DNA from: Eonycteris spelaea
Lineage: Eukaryota; Chordata; Mammalia; Chiroptera; Pteropodidae
Length of the DNA stretch: 64,000 bases
Assembly: GCA_003508835.1 (NCBI GenBank)
Contig: PUFA01000182.1
Coordinates: 310,001-374,000 of the forward strand
Direction: 5' to 3'
The position numbers and the translations under genes were made by a program. This document shows positions 35,581 to 47,837 of the stretch, piece by piece. The notes below the pieces were generated by a model that saw only the letters and a list, made by a program, of their open reading frames with translations, searched no databases and was not told the origin of the DNA. The first letter of the stretch is position 1; every line of letters starts with the position of its first letter.

Positions 35581-38049
35581 CGTTGTTACTCAGCAAACAA
35601 TGAGGGCCACAAGCAGTGCCAGGACTGCAGACTCCAGGCTTTAACTGCACATCTGCATATATTTTTCTCTGATGAAATTATGTTTGAGTTTGATCTGCCA
35701 CGACAGGTAGAGCTGGGTCCCCCAGGGGTCTGCTTAGAAGAAAGCGTATGTCTTGTTGACATCTCACCCCATAAAAACCAAGAGGAGATGTTGGAAAAAA
35801 ACTTTTACCCTTTTGAATCTATCCTACACTGCTCTCAACTGGAGACTTATTTCAGTCTTAAGTGGAATTTCTGTTTTGATCTAATTCCTCGTGTTTATAA
35901 AAGCATCACCCGGCCAACCTGCTACCGTATGTCCCTGATGAGCTGCAGCCTCTCCGTACAATGCTCTCATTCCTGCGGCCCAGGATATTAGAAAGCCAGC
36001 AGTTGCACCCCAATGGCTCCCACGGAGAGAATTCACATGCAGGCTGGCTGGCAGTGAAAACCGAGCCCAGAGCCTTCTGCCTCCTCGGGATTCCTGTGGA
36101 GACGCTGGTGACCCTCAGGACTGTGTGTGTTATATTAGGGGAGCAGGTGTGTCCCTACTAACAGGAGAGTGGAAACCCCCACCCTGTTGATGGGCACTCT
36201 GCAGCCACAGGGTGGATTTTAATCAAAGCAGTGCCACCCCACCCCCACCCCCTCCCTGGCCAGCCAGAGATAGCGACTGTTTACCAGGGCTGGTTGCTTA
36301 GGTAAACACTGCCCAGAACGTCATTCAGAGCCTGTGACACATTTCTTTCCCTCCTCTCTGCACCGCCCTCTCCTGCCCCAACCCATGGCCGGCGCTGGAA
36401 GCTGAGAGACGTCAGGCAGTGCGGGTTTCGGGTGGGAACTTGATCCTGCCTCGTGCGCCTGAGTGCCGCGTGTGACTGATGCGGCCACGGCAGAGCACCA
36501 CGGCCCGTGGTCGGTCAGACGGCCTTCGGGGAGACCTGCTGTAGTCGTGCGGAGGTGCCCATCTTTAAGGACAGCTCGCCCTACAGCCATGAGAAAACGT
36601 GCATTGCACTTGCATGCCAGCATGCCAGCTAACGTCTTGGGACAATTTAAAGTATCTGAACAAGTTTCCCAACTTTCTTTTGCAGCTGAATCTTATAATG
36701 GGGTGTCGTTCATGTTCTAGAGCAAATAAAAGCAAGATTATTTAAAAAGAAAGAAAGCGAGCTCGTTAGCGGCCGGCCCTGTTAGATGCGGTAACAGCTC
36801 CAGTGACGGCGCATGTTGCTGATCGACATGAGTAAGTTCTGACTTAGACAAAGGTGCCCAGAAGGTCCGTTTGAATCCGTGATCCCTCCTGCAGCCCATG
36901 CAGACGGATGGTTGTAGGTCACCAAGACTCCCAAAGACAAATCCTTCCAAAGGGAATGCTACCCTGGGTTCCAGATTACGTTACACCTCGGCCCGGTGTG
37001 GGCCAGTCATTTTTCGGGAACCGTTGCCTCGTTTAAAATTTTTCTTTTAAATGGATTATTTTTAAAAATTTCCCATGGAAATTCTTTCCCCACGTCAGGC
37101 TCTCCAGCCTGGGCCAACCACTTAACATCTGTGAGTAGACCCTTCATCCGTCGGTGATTTTAAGGGTCCCTCTAGGGCTGTGATTTCAAATAGAAGTTCT
37201 TGATTGGTAGGGGGGCCGTGTCTCTGCTTTTTAAATTCTGGAGTAAAGTGACGGCAAGCGGGGACATACGGGGTAAATTGGAAAGGACCCGTGTGCGGCG
37301 CTGGCAGGGTGAGGAACGCCAGCCTCCTCTTCGCCTGAATCGGCGTGAAGGCACTACCCATCGCCCGTGGTCACTGGCTCTCCCAGGGGAAAGCGGTGGG
37401 CAGGGGCCAGAGAACCCTGTCGGAAGCTCCTGGCCCATCCCTTGTCATCCTGCCTTGCTCCTCCTCCACGCTGTGGCTGTCTGGGGTGCTCCGAAGACTC
37501 GGTGCGGTAGGAGGGATGTGTTGAGTCAGCCCGTAGCCTGGCGTCAGAAGGCCTCCCGGGCCGTCCACACTTTCCCTGGCCTCGCACATTCCCCACCTGC
37601 TGGAGCGTGTGCACAAGGGAGAAAAAAGATAGAAAGCAGGTGCAAGTGAGAGGGAGAGACAGGCTGGTAAGAGGAGGGGCCATGATCCAAACGCAGCACA
37701 GCGACGAGCCTGGGGCCGGGACCGTGGCCAGCCGAAGGCGAGGCGGGTGGCTGGCTGACTGCAGGTAGGCAGTGCAGGCTGGGAGGGACCCTCATGCCCC
37801 CGTTTGCTTCAAAATATGTCTGGAGGGTCATTATGGGGAACTCGCTAGGGCTTGGGAGTGGGGAGAGGGATCTGGGAGGGGGCTGCAGGGTGACTAGGAC
37901 CCAGACTTGTTTTCTCGAGGTGGCCTGGCTGGTTGGAAGCCGAAGCCAAATGTATAAACAAGTATGTGACAGGAAGCAGGACCGAGGACACCGAGCAAGA
38001 AAGCTCTGATTGATTAGAAATGCCATGTTATGAGGCCATGGCCTTAGGC
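35581..38049. other. Intron 1, unassigned stretch after the paired X-boxes
   Basis: A 162-codon open frame (35503-35991) begins at the X-boxes and resembles no protein I know. A possible donor CAG|GTAGAG lies near 35706. Nothing proves transcription. Confidence 0.35.
36293..36306 (+). promoter_or_regulatory. Weak X-box-like palindrome, intron 1
   Basis: GTTGCT-TA-GGTAAA has one mismatch to the RFX consensus in each half. Its only extra support is that it lies about 0.7 kb from the better pair at 35.5 kb. Confidence 0.2.
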
Positions 38050-38265
38050 CAGTGGTTCTCAACGGGGGTGATCCTGGCCCCCAGGGTGACTTCTGGAGAC
38101 ATTCGTGGTTCTCACGACTACGAGAGAAGGTGCTCCTGGCGTGGAGTGCGCAGGGACCAGGGATGCTGCCCGGTCTGCTGCAGGGCCGGGGCAGACCCCC
38201 GCGGCCGAGAAGGAGCCCCCGATGCAGCAGTGCCAGGGCGATGCGGCAGAGGCTTGGGCCACTGT
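38050..38265 (+). mobile_element. MER20 copy
   Basis: CAGTGGTTCTCAACGGGGGT, TGGCCCCCAGGGTGACTTCT and ACCAGGGATGCTGCCCGGTC follow the MER20 (hAT) consensus from its terminal repeat. MER20 copies are known regulatory elements in placental endometrium. Activity here is unknown. Confidence 0.8.
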
Positions 38266-38595
38266 CACTGGCACGTCTGTCCGCTCCCTGTCCCCCTTGT
38301 CAAGCGAGCAGCCCTGCTGTTCTCAGCTGTCACAGGCGGGTGGACTTCAGGGCAGAGTGCTCTCCAGCCTGGCCTCCGCCCTGCTCCACGAAGCCACGTC
38401 AGTCCCATCCTGGCGGGCGCCATCGCGACTGCCGCTGGTGGGGACGCCTGTTGAGCGTCCAGGGGCTCTCTTTGCCACGCACCTCGTCACTGTGGACCGG
38501 GGCCTCTGGTGCCACACTGGCCATCCCCGTTCCTGCAAAGACGTTGGCTTGGGGTGGAGGTGGCAGCACACAGTAGCCCACACCGGGGCCCCGGG

Positions 38596-38648
38596 CCTGG
38601 GCTCCACACCTGGTGCACGCGGCCTGGCTCCACACCTGGTGCACGGAA
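38596..38648 (+). repeat. Short tandem duplication
   Basis: CTCCACACCTGGTGCACG occurs twice, separated by a few GC-rich bases. It is a small local duplication. Confidence 0.8.
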
Positions 38649-40970
38649 CCTGCTTGGATTGAGGGGGGGGGCATCCCAGCTCAGCTATTTATCACAGCGA
38701 CAGCAAAAGTGTGTTCAGAGCAGAGAGGAAGCTGGTAGAAGACTCACCGTGCCCCCAGGGGGAGGGGAGATGGCACATGAGCTCATGGTGTTCACAGAGG
38801 ACAGAGAGGGACCTGGAAAAGAGACGGCGGCGGTGTCCGGGGTGGGAGTGGCGGGAGTTGTCGCATGTGCACAGCCGGTCAGGGGTCACCCTGGGATGTC
38901 GTGCGTTCCGGATGGCACACTGCCTCACCCACGCGGACAGCCCCGTGGGAAAGGACGGGGCCAGTGACCGCGGGCGTCCTTGTTGACAAGGTCCCTCCAG
39001 TTACAGGAGGAATGAAGTGCCACTTCTCACGTGACCCAGACGGGGAGGGGCGTGTGCGCGTCCAGTGGGTTCGCGTAGTTGCCTCACATGGATCCTTGCG
39101 GTGACGTGCGCTAGGCGGTGGCGATGCCTGCAAAACCCTGTTGTCATTCTGAGGTCCCTTCACTGCGAGGCGGGGAGCGATTCACACGGGAAGGAAACGG
39201 GATGGAAACGTCCGCGGGGTACAGACAGCGGGAGCCTTAGGGCCTTTGTGAACTCGTGAACTTCGTGAACTCTGCCCCTGCAGGCCCAGCTCTCCCCTTG
39301 CGCTGCGTGGCCCCCCGCATGTCGCCTGACCTCGCAGCCGCAGCCTGCAGGGGGTGGTTTCCAAAGCAGGGCTGGTACAGAGTCGCCTCCTCGAAACTAA
39401 GTGGGTCACACATCCGCGCTTAGCCCGTCAGTGCAGAGCTGACCACTGCCACCGCCACCACCGTGACTCGCCCGCTCCCTCCCGCCGGGCCGCACACTTG
39501 ACCCCGAACAACGTGGAGCTGGGGCACCGACCTCCCCCTCCCCCCGCACAGCGGAAAATCCATGTGTAACCTTTGGACCCCCACTACTTACCTGTCAATA
39601 GCCGGCCGCCGACCAGAAGCCTGCCTAAGCCCTCGCAGCTAGGGAAGGGACCAGGCATCCCTCTCCTTAGAACAGGGCACTCGGGCCGCTGGGTGTCCCC
39701 CCGTCTCGAGGTCAGAACTCTGGGACCGCCCAGAGCGGGCCGCGCGGTCACCCGCAGTGACGGCCGTGCCCAGAACCAGCTGGTGCACAGCACTCAGCCT
39801 GCTGGGGGACCACAGGGTCACCAGACAGGTGTGGCCCGAGGCCAAGGGAGACACCCAGTGGCTTTTGTGACAGAGGAAATGCAGACCTGGCGAGTTCGGG
39901 GGGAGGAAGGTCCCTTTTGGATTTGCGTGGCCCCTGAGGGTGCCCAGGTCGAGAGGCAACTGGGAACGGACCATGGAGCTGGGCAAGTGGGGGTGTGGGA
40001 AGGTCATCTATACCAAGGCGACAGCTGACAGGGGGCTGCAGACGCACCTTCAGAGGGAGGAAGAGACCAGAAACGAGGGGACAGGATAGCAGGGAGCAGC
40101 ACCAAACCCTGTGGAGAGGGCACGTTCAGATGAGCCTCTGGGCCCCGCGAAGCTGGCCGCGAAGGCCTCGGGGAGAACAGCAGGGCCGCTGTGAGGACGT
40201 GGGGGGAAGAGCATGCGAGGCGGACGAAGGTGCCAAAATAGCACAGGCTCCCGCTGCCCCAGACCCTGGCCCAGCGAGGGAACTGAGGCACGGGGTCATG
40301 GTGGCAGTGGGCAGTGGCCGGTGGACTCAGATGGCGCGACGGAACACGGATCCCAAGCGGAAGGCAGAGGGCGGCCTGAGCGGCGGGTCCTCTGTGGAGG
40401 CGGAGGCTCTGGGACCCAGGCCCGCTCCGGATCAGAGCTCTGGAGGGGCCAGAGACCGATGGGCTCTGCCGGCCTCTGTCACTGGCCTCTGTCACGGCCC
40501 TCAGCCTTGCTGCCGCAGCACGGGAGCCGCCATAGGCCCCAGGGGATGGGAGCCGAGGGCGCTAGGGAGGGAGGAGGGGGACGTCGGCGTCGCACTGGGG
40601 TCTGGGCAGATGGAGGGTCGCAGACCAGGAGGGGTGGCCAGAGGGGAAGGGGCAGAGGGCACGGGGGTGAGTTACGCAGTGGGAAGCGAGGCCGATGGCT
40701 GGGGGAAGAGGCTGTGTCAGAAGGTGGGTGACGGGATACAGTTTCAGAGTCTAATCCCAGGGAGGGAGTTATCTATCGAGAAAAACCTGTATTCTGAGAT
40801 TTTTCTCACATGTGCGTGTGTGCAAATCTGTAGACACAGGTCCCTCCACCACCCCCTTTGAACTATCAAAACTGTCAGTTTTTCTCTGCTGGGACTAGTC
40901 AGCATTCAGCTTAACAGTGCGATATCTGGAGTGAGAACATGGCAACAGGCCATGTTTTGGCCATCTTCCT
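38649..40970. other. Intron 1, unassigned GC-rich stretch
   Basis: High GC content opens frames of up to 288 codons (39995-40861), with no recognisable protein. A 13-bp direct repeat (GGCCTCTGTCAC) lies near 40470-40494. Confidence 0.35.
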
Positions 40971-40979
40971 CGCCTTAGC

Positions 40980-41230
40980 CTGTGCCATGCGTGTGTGTGC
41001 GTATGTGTGTGTTTTGTGTAGGTGTGTATGTTTTTGTGTGTGCACATGTACGTGCACGTTCATGCATGTATACACGGTTGTGTGTGCACTTACACATGTG
41101 CATGAGTGTGCATGTGGGTATGTGCTGTGTGTGCTATATATACACGTTTGTGTGCACATGGGTGTTTGTGTGTGTGCACATGTGCTTTATGTGCACCTGT
41201 GAATGTGTGTGCATGCACGTTTGTGAGTGT
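40980..41230 (+). repeat. TG/CA-rich alternating tract
   Basis: About 250 bp dominated by TG, CATG and TGCA steps, such as GTGTGTGTTTTGTGTAGG and GTGCATGTGGGTATGTG. It is an impure dinucleotide repeat of mostly alternating purine and pyrimidine. Confidence 0.8.
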
Positions 41231-42138
41231 ACAACGCTTCTTGTGCCCAGTTGCCCAGCACAGAAAGGCTGGTCGCCTGCCCCCATGCTGGGGAGAATTC
41301 CCACTTCCTGGAAACCCAGTCGGGGTGTTGTTCCTCATAAGCGATGGAAACGGGGGCCTGCCTACAGCATTTGCTGAGCAAAATCGGCGGGGAAAGCAGG
41401 GAGGCGTTTTAATTCCCAATTTCCCCTGAATCCATGACATTGTTAGCTGCAAGAAAAAGAAGTTCACATCCAAGACAAAGTAACCAGACCTTAGCATGAA
41501 CAATTTTTAAATCAATACTCAAATCATGTCCCTAAGAGGGAAGTAGGTGAGTGCTTGGGTTAGGACAGGGGGCAAGGCTCCTGTCCTTGGAGTTCAGAGA
41601 ACCCTGTCCCATGCACCCAGGGACGGGAGCCTATGACTGCAGGGGCTGACGGGGCCTGGCTGCGTCCTGCCTGGACCCTCTGGTGGGCAGTGGACGGCCA
41701 GTTTCTGGGGCTTGGGGCTGGCCCTGGGCTGGAGGAAAAGGGAAAGTCTGGCTACGGAGAAGGAAACAGGCACAGATGCCCAGTTCTTACTGAAAGAAGA
41801 AGGACTCTGACTCTGAAGGTGCTTTATTCCAGAGAAGCTCAGAGCCAGCCCCGATCCTTCAAAGGCCATTGCTGCAAAAGCAAGAATTCCCGGAATTGCC
41901 TGAGGAATGGCAGGACGCCCAGAAGGAGGGCTAAGGGGTCGCCCTTGGCGCAAGGTGGAATTTGAACCCTCGGAGGTGGTGGGGAGCTGCTGCTGTCTCC
42001 GCACCCCTCGTCTGGCTGCGTCGTGACAATTTCGTGTCCAGGTCCCCACGGTGCCCTCTGTGTTATTCTTCACCTGTCGTCAAGTTCATTCACTCAGGCT
42101 GTTTATCCAGCGTTTGTCAGACATGGGCGTTCGTTTAG
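41231..42138. other. Intron 1, unassigned stretch
   Basis: Unique sequence. No feature I can support. Confidence 0.35.
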
Positions 42139-42325
42139 AACAGTGGTTCTCCTTCGGGGATGCTGCCCCCAGGCGACATTCGGGCAGTGTCTGGAGACTC
42201 AGGGCAGGGGGAGGGAGTGCTCCCAGGGGCCAGGGATGCTGCTCAGCACCCCGCAGTGCCCAGGACCCAGCGTCAGCAGTGCCGAGGCCGGGGTCCCCAC
42301 ATCGGTGCCCACCCTGGGCTGAGTC
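42139..42325 (+). mobile_element. MER20 copy
   Basis: ACAGTGGTTCTCCTTCGGGG, GCTGCCCCCAGGCGACATTC and GGGATGCTGCTCAGCACCCC match MER20 in sense orientation. Confidence 0.75.
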
Positions 42326-43875
42326 ATCCAAGCCTGAGAATGGACACGGTTTCCGCCACGTGGGGCGTGAAGAGTCTACTTTTCGGCAAGGAGATGGGCA
42401 CTTGGTTCCCTGTGGTGCCTGGGGCTGGGTGGGGGCCATGCACAAGCTGGGACAGGTGAGACGGGACCTACACCACGCTCGGCTTGCTCCTGAGACCTGG
42501 CCTCAGACTGAAGGGGATCCGAGGGCGGGAAATCAGCCGGATGCCTCCGGTCACCGCAGTGCCACTCGGAGTGTCAACTAAAGCGTCAGGCAGAACCCGC
42601 GTTTGGAAGAACTCGAGAGTGTTCTGGACTTGTTGCTTCTTGTTCTTGAGGAAGAAACTAATTGCTTTCTTGGGGCAAATGAACCATGGTGCCATCCAGA
42701 TGCCACCAAGTATCAGGAGAGCATGAACCGCTGGCCCAAGGAGGCCTGTGTCTCTCCCCAAAGTGAAAGGTCCTGTGTCTCCCAAAGCGAAAGTTAATTA
42801 GCCAATCAGAATGAAGGGAACTAGAAACGCTTGTGTGCTCCTCCCTAATTACCCAAAGATGACCAAATGCTTTCTACATGTCGACCGGCCCCCTGTGAGG
42901 CAGGCGACCCCTGACCCTGCACTCAGCGCCGCTGGGAGGCACAGGGGTGGAAAGGAGATGGCCTGGTCCTGCCCGGCCCAATGAGTCAGCCCCTGTGGAG
43001 CCCTCTGCGTTTCCTTCCTTTCCTGTCATTACCAGTTGCTAGGCAACGGAGTATTTTCCTGTAAACAGACGCGTCTTCCCTTTGTGCCCGGGCAGGTCCA
43101 TTCATTGAGGCGGTAACCCAGGGCTGCTGACCGCCTTCTCACTGTGCCCCCCCCCACATGCGCACAAGGACCTCGGCAGGTGTCCCCACTGCTGAGCAGT
43201 GTTTCCAGAAGGTCAGATGCGCCTTTGGGTGCTGGTTCTGCCGGGGCGGGGCTTGCAGTGATGACGGTGCTTCCCTACTTCATTTCTCCAGGCTGCCCTC
43301 ATCTTGGACCAGACAGCAAGTGGAAAGTGCTGAGCTCAGAAACATCACACCAGCGTGTTTCTGAGCCCCCGGGACCTTTGGGCGGGCCTGGCAGGGCTGG
43401 GTCATGTCAAGACTCCCTGCTTTGTGTTGGCTGCACCAAGGCCCCTGGACCCAGCCTAGAGGGGCCACAGTGAAGGGGATCAGAAAGAAAGCTCGGTCCC
43501 GCCTCTGAAGAAAAATGAGAGAGGACAAATAAATGCGACAGAGACAGACACACTGCATGGTTCCCCGTTCTGTCCCAAGTTTAAGGTCAGAGCAGAGCAC
43601 AGACCTGCACTCGTACCTAGGAGACCGTGTCTAGGGTGACCGTGGGCACCAAGGAGACTGACCCGTGTGCCAAGGTAGGGGTTCCCAGCCATCGCCTTAT
43701 CGCCTTGAATGTGGCTGGTCGTGCAGTGTCCCCAAGATCCCGCTCTGCCAGGGGGAGCCGCCGCTGAGACCCGGCCTCAGCCTCCCACTCGTCCCGCCCC
43801 ATGCCCTTCTGACTCTCGGTAAATGTAGATCAGTTTCCTCCACTCTACACCGCCTACTTTGAACTTCACCCTGGT
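42326..43875. other. Intron 1, unassigned stretch around the 43 kb X-box
   Basis: Apart from the X-box at 43035 I see no exon or repeat family. Confidence 0.35.
43035..43047 (+). promoter_or_regulatory. X-box (RFX/EF-C type palindrome), intron 1
   Basis: GTTGCT-A-GGCAAC is a near-perfect inverted repeat of the kind bound by RFX dimers. The right half is perfect, and the left half ends in T in place of C, which RFX/EF-C sites commonly allow. It is in non-repetitive sequence about 4.8 kb upstream of the start-codon exon. Confidence 0.5.
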
Positions 43876-46385
43876 GTTTCGTGTATCAGAAGTCGCTCCT
43901 TTGTATTCGTGAGCCGCACTCCCCTAGCTGTTTAGCTGGATCTGCTCGTATTTTTTTAGTGGTTGTTTTAGGAACTACCATGTGTATTTTTAACTTACCA
44001 CAATCTAGTTCCTCATTCATCCCCCTGATGATGGACATTTGGGTTATCGCTATTTTTGACAATTGTGAATAAAACTGCTATGAACATGTTCATACAATTT
44101 TTTTTTGAAGACGTGTATTTCCATTTCTTTTGGATAAACACCTAGGAGAGAAATTCTGAGTTAAAAGTTAGCTTTTACTTGCTAAAGCTGCCAACCTTTT
44201 TTTCCCAGTGTGTTTGTATCATTTTGCATCCCCACAAGTATGTGAGTTACAATTTTTCCACGTGCTCACATTTGTTGTTGTCAGATTGTTTTTTTTTTTA
44301 TTTAACCATTCTAGTGAGTGTTTAGTGGTATCTCTTTGCAGTTTTAATTTGCATTTCTGTAGTGACTAACAGAGTTGAGTCCTAGTTCATATGCACTTTG
44401 AACATCTGTATACCTTTGTGAAGGGCCTGTTCAAGTCTTTTGCCTTTAGGTTATTGGTCTTTCTATTATTGAGTTGTAGGAGCTTATTCTATATTGTGGA
44501 TAAAAGCCCTTTGTCAGATACATGTTTTGCAGATATTTGCTCCCAGACCGTAGCTTGCTAATTTGTGTTCTTAATGAAGTCTTTGAATGAACAGAAGTTT
44601 TAAATTTGGATGAAATCTAAGTTATCAAGTTTTTCTTTTGTGCTTATTACTTGCTGCATCCTGTGTAAGAAAACTTTGCCTACACCCCTGTGTTTTCTCT
44701 TAGAAACATCAGGGTTTTACAGTTTTAATTTTTATGTGTAGATCTGTTATCGAACTTGTAATCATTTTTGTGTATGCCGTGAGGTAGGGGTTAAGGTGGG
44801 CTTCCTGCCCCATATATATTTGTTTAAACAATTTCCTTCCTCTGTTGAAATGCCTTGACGCCTTTGTCAAAAGTCAATCGAGGAGGAAAAGAACTGGGGC
44901 TCTATTAGGGAAAAAAAAACCGATTGACCATGTAAGTACGGGTTACACTGGTTACGTCTTGCTGGATTTGATTCATTTTGTTCTGATTTTTGCGTATGCG
45001 TTTATGAGACATATTGGTGTCAATACTGTGCTTGTAATGTCTTTTATCAAGCTTTGGTACCAGGGTTTTGCTGACCTCACAAAGTCGGTTGTGAGGTGTT
45101 CCTTTCTGTCTTTCCCGACGGGATGTGTGTGTTAAGCCCTTCGGCAGTGCTCGGTGGCAGTTCCCACGAAATGGACTGCGCCTGGTTTCTCTGTAGGGCG
45201 GTTTTCAATAATTCAGCTTCTTTGTTAGATATGACGTTCCCATTTTGTATTTCAACTTTCATCACTTGTGGTATGCCGTGTTTTTCAAAAAGAGTGTTCA
45301 CACGATCTCAGTTGTTAAATATATTGGCTAAAGTTGTTCATAATGTTCTTTATTATCATTTGGATTTCTGTAAGATTTGTATTGGCAGATCTCGTTTTGT
45401 GCCTGATATTGGCAATTTGTGTTCTTTTCTCTTTCCTATCAGTTTCTTTAGGGGTTGTCATTTTCTTTCTAAGATTTTTTTAGAGCAGTTTTAGATTCAT
45501 AGCAAAGGTGAGAGGAAGGTGCAGAGATTTCCCACGTGCCTTCAGTGCACACAGGCAGGCACAGCCTCCCCCGGTACCCACGTCCCCGCCGGAGAGGCGC
45601 ATCCATTACAGCTGATGAAAGCGACCTGCCACGCCTTCGCCCTGAACCCACACTCCACATCGGGGTTCACTCTTGGTGCTATACATTCTGCGAGTTTGGG
45701 CAAATGTATCGTATTATGCAGAGTATTCCCACTGCCCTAAAACGCTCTGCGTTCCACCTGTTCATCGCTCCAGCCCGCGAAACTCCCGGCGGCCGGTTTC
45801 CCTTCCCTGTCCCCATAGTTTTCCTTTTCCAGTGTCGTGTGGTTGGGCTCATACAGTGTGTGACATTTACCTGGACTTAGTCACATGCCTTTATGTTTCC
45901 TTCGTGGCTTTTCATGGCTAGATAACTCATCTCTTTTTGAAGGAAATTTTAATTTTGAAGAAATTTTGAGTTTGTTCATTTTTTCCATTCTTGTGGAGTT
46001 TTTTATTTCACTATTTTTTCTTTGTTATTTGCTTCTTTCTACTTAAGATTGATTTGCTTGTCTTTTTATAGCTTCCTAAGGTTGAAAACGTAAACAATTG
46101 ATTTTAAAGCTTTTCTTTCTAATATAAGCTTCTAAAGCTTAACATTTCCCTCCAGGCACTGCTTTAGATTTGCCCCACAAATTCGATATGTGATGTTTTC
46201 ATTATCGTTTAGTTCAAAATATTTTCTAATTTCTCTTACGGTTTGTTCTTTGACCTACAGGTCATTTGAGAAGTGTATTTTAAGTTTTCTAAATATTTGG
46301 CATTTTCTAGATATCTTTTTAATCTCTATTCCATTGTGGTCGAAGTATATGTATGCGCTGCACAATTTGAGTTTTTGACATGTAT
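43876..46385 (-). mobile_element. Antisense L1, interrupted by a second L1
   Basis: An antisense L1 runs from the 3' side (TTATTGAGTTGTAGGAGCTT, CCCTTTGTCAGATACATGTT) into ORF2 remnants. It is interrupted at about 45474 and resumes after about 45940 (AGATTTGCCCCACAAATTCG and the CTATTCCATTGTGGTCGAAG block). Confidence 0.8.
45474..45940 (-). mobile_element. Nested L1 3' end (antisense) within the L1
   Basis: TTTAGAGCAGTTTTAGATTC, GGGTTCACTCTTGGTGCTAT, TTGGGCAAATGTATCGTATT and CACTGCCCTAAAACGCTCTG mark the 3' end of a different L1 subfamily. It lies inside the older copy, so it inserted later. Confidence 0.7.
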
Positions 46386-47329
46386 TGCGACTTGTTTTAT
46401 GGACAGCTGGAGACCCAGGAAACACAGTTGGAAATTCACAATGTCTTCAGAAAGGCGGGGGGGGTAGGAGGTGCCAGTCACCGCGGGGCACTGGGGACAT
46501 CTAGTGGTGAGGACTGAGTCAGGCTCACGGGAAACGAAAATGGCAGAGGGAGACCCCAGGTCTACGCAGAGGCTCTCCCGGCTCTTGCAGAATCGGAGGC
46601 ATTTGGTAGGGGACTGGGGACAGTCATGGAATGTCACTGTCAGCAAGCTGGGATTGAACAAACACACGCAGGTCCAAACACACACAAGCTTTCTGCTTCC
46701 CTTAGTCAGGTTCTTTTAATGCGTACAGTTTTTTTTGCATTAAAAAAAAAAAGCTTTTTTTAAAAAATTGTTTCCATTCATTTTGTGGGTGGAACTTTCG
46801 GGGTGCTAGAGAAACATATACGAAAGTTCCAGCTCCGTGTCCTGCCTGCTGCGGCGTGTGTGCTGTGCCATTCAGGCCTGGCAGGCCGCAGCTGGGAGCG
46901 CCAGTGGTGGGGGTGACGTGCTCAGAGCCAGGGCCAGGACGGGACAGGCACAGGGGCGCATGTGCCTGACCACAAGGCCACCTCCTCTCTCCAGTCTGCG
47001 TATTTCTTTGCCTCTCAAATTCTTAAGGTAGCGGGTGGTCCATTTAACAGTGAAGAGTTCGATTTTCTGCATTTTCATAGAAGGGTCTTGTACCATCCGC
47101 CACTTTGTTGTGATATTAAACGCGTCTTTTTAGAGAGAATTTTAAATTATCTGTTTGAAAGATCTCTGTGCCTGGCCACAAAGAAACACACTTTTATGCT
47201 TTTTCATGGTGAATACGTCTAGGCGCAAGGCAGTTTGACTTGCGACTGAAATCCCTGAGGACTTTTATCCAGCCCAGGAGAACATGTCTCTTTACTCTCC
47301 CTCTTTATTTCTCTACCTTATTTCTCCCC
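46386..47329. other. Intron 1, unassigned stretch
   Basis: A 12 of 14 CTCF-like match ends in ACATCTAGTGG near 46496-46507, too weak to call. A-runs lie at 46741-46751. Nothing else is seen. Confidence 0.35.
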
Positions 47330-47540
47330 AGGCTATTGAGTCTCCACTGGGGTGCAGTTTTGCCCCCCAGGGGGCATGAGGCATATCTGAAGACATTTTG
47401 GGTTGTCGTGACTTGGGGAGGTGGTGCTCCTGGCATCGAGTGGTGGGGGCCAGGGATGCTGCTCCACACCTCGCAGTGCCCAGGGAATGACCCAGCCCCA
47501 ACGTCAGTGCCAAGGGGCAGACCCTGGCCTAGAATGCGTG
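47330..47540 (+). mobile_element. MER20 copy just upstream of exon 2
   Basis: GTGCAGTTTTGCCCCCCAGG, ACATTTTGGGTTGTCGTGAC, CTCCTGGCATCGAGTGG and CCAGGGATGCTGCTCCACAC match MER20 closely. It ends about 290 bp before the start-codon exon. Confidence 0.8.
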
Positions 47541-47829
47541 CCAAGTCCCCAGATAGCGAGCGTCCATGGTGAGCTTCTGACTGGCTGGGTGAGCGAGGGA
47601 ACAGTCCTTGGAAATAGTTCCATCTAGCAGCCGGGAACGGGGAGTCACCGCTCGGCCGTGCTGAGGCACGCCTGCAGCTACTGTTCGCATTGTGTCTGGA
47701 GGAGCAGCTCTGTCCCCCACCTTTGTCCTGGAGCAGTTGTGTAAACTGCTCACCTCTGAACCTTGAGGCCTTAGGGAACTCCCTGTCGCCTACAGCCCTG
47801 GCCGCTCGCCTGTCTCTGCCTCTCTTCAG

Positions 47830-47837
47830 GGCTGAGC
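47830..47837 (+). other. RFX2: 5' untranslated part of RFX2 exon 2 with splice acceptor
   Basis: The tract CTGTCTCTGCCTCTCTTCAG ends at 47829 and is a good pyrimidine-rich acceptor. Eight exonic bases then precede the ATG. The start codon has A at -3, an adequate Kozak context. Confidence 0.8.

Noticed and set aside
39995..40861. 288-codon frame in intron 1
   Set aside because: Composition-driven. The translation is low-complexity Gly/Arg/Ser-rich, and no splice or family evidence supports it.
46496..46507. CTCF-like sequence
   Set aside because: About 12 of 14 positions at best, too weak to list next to the 14 of 14 site.
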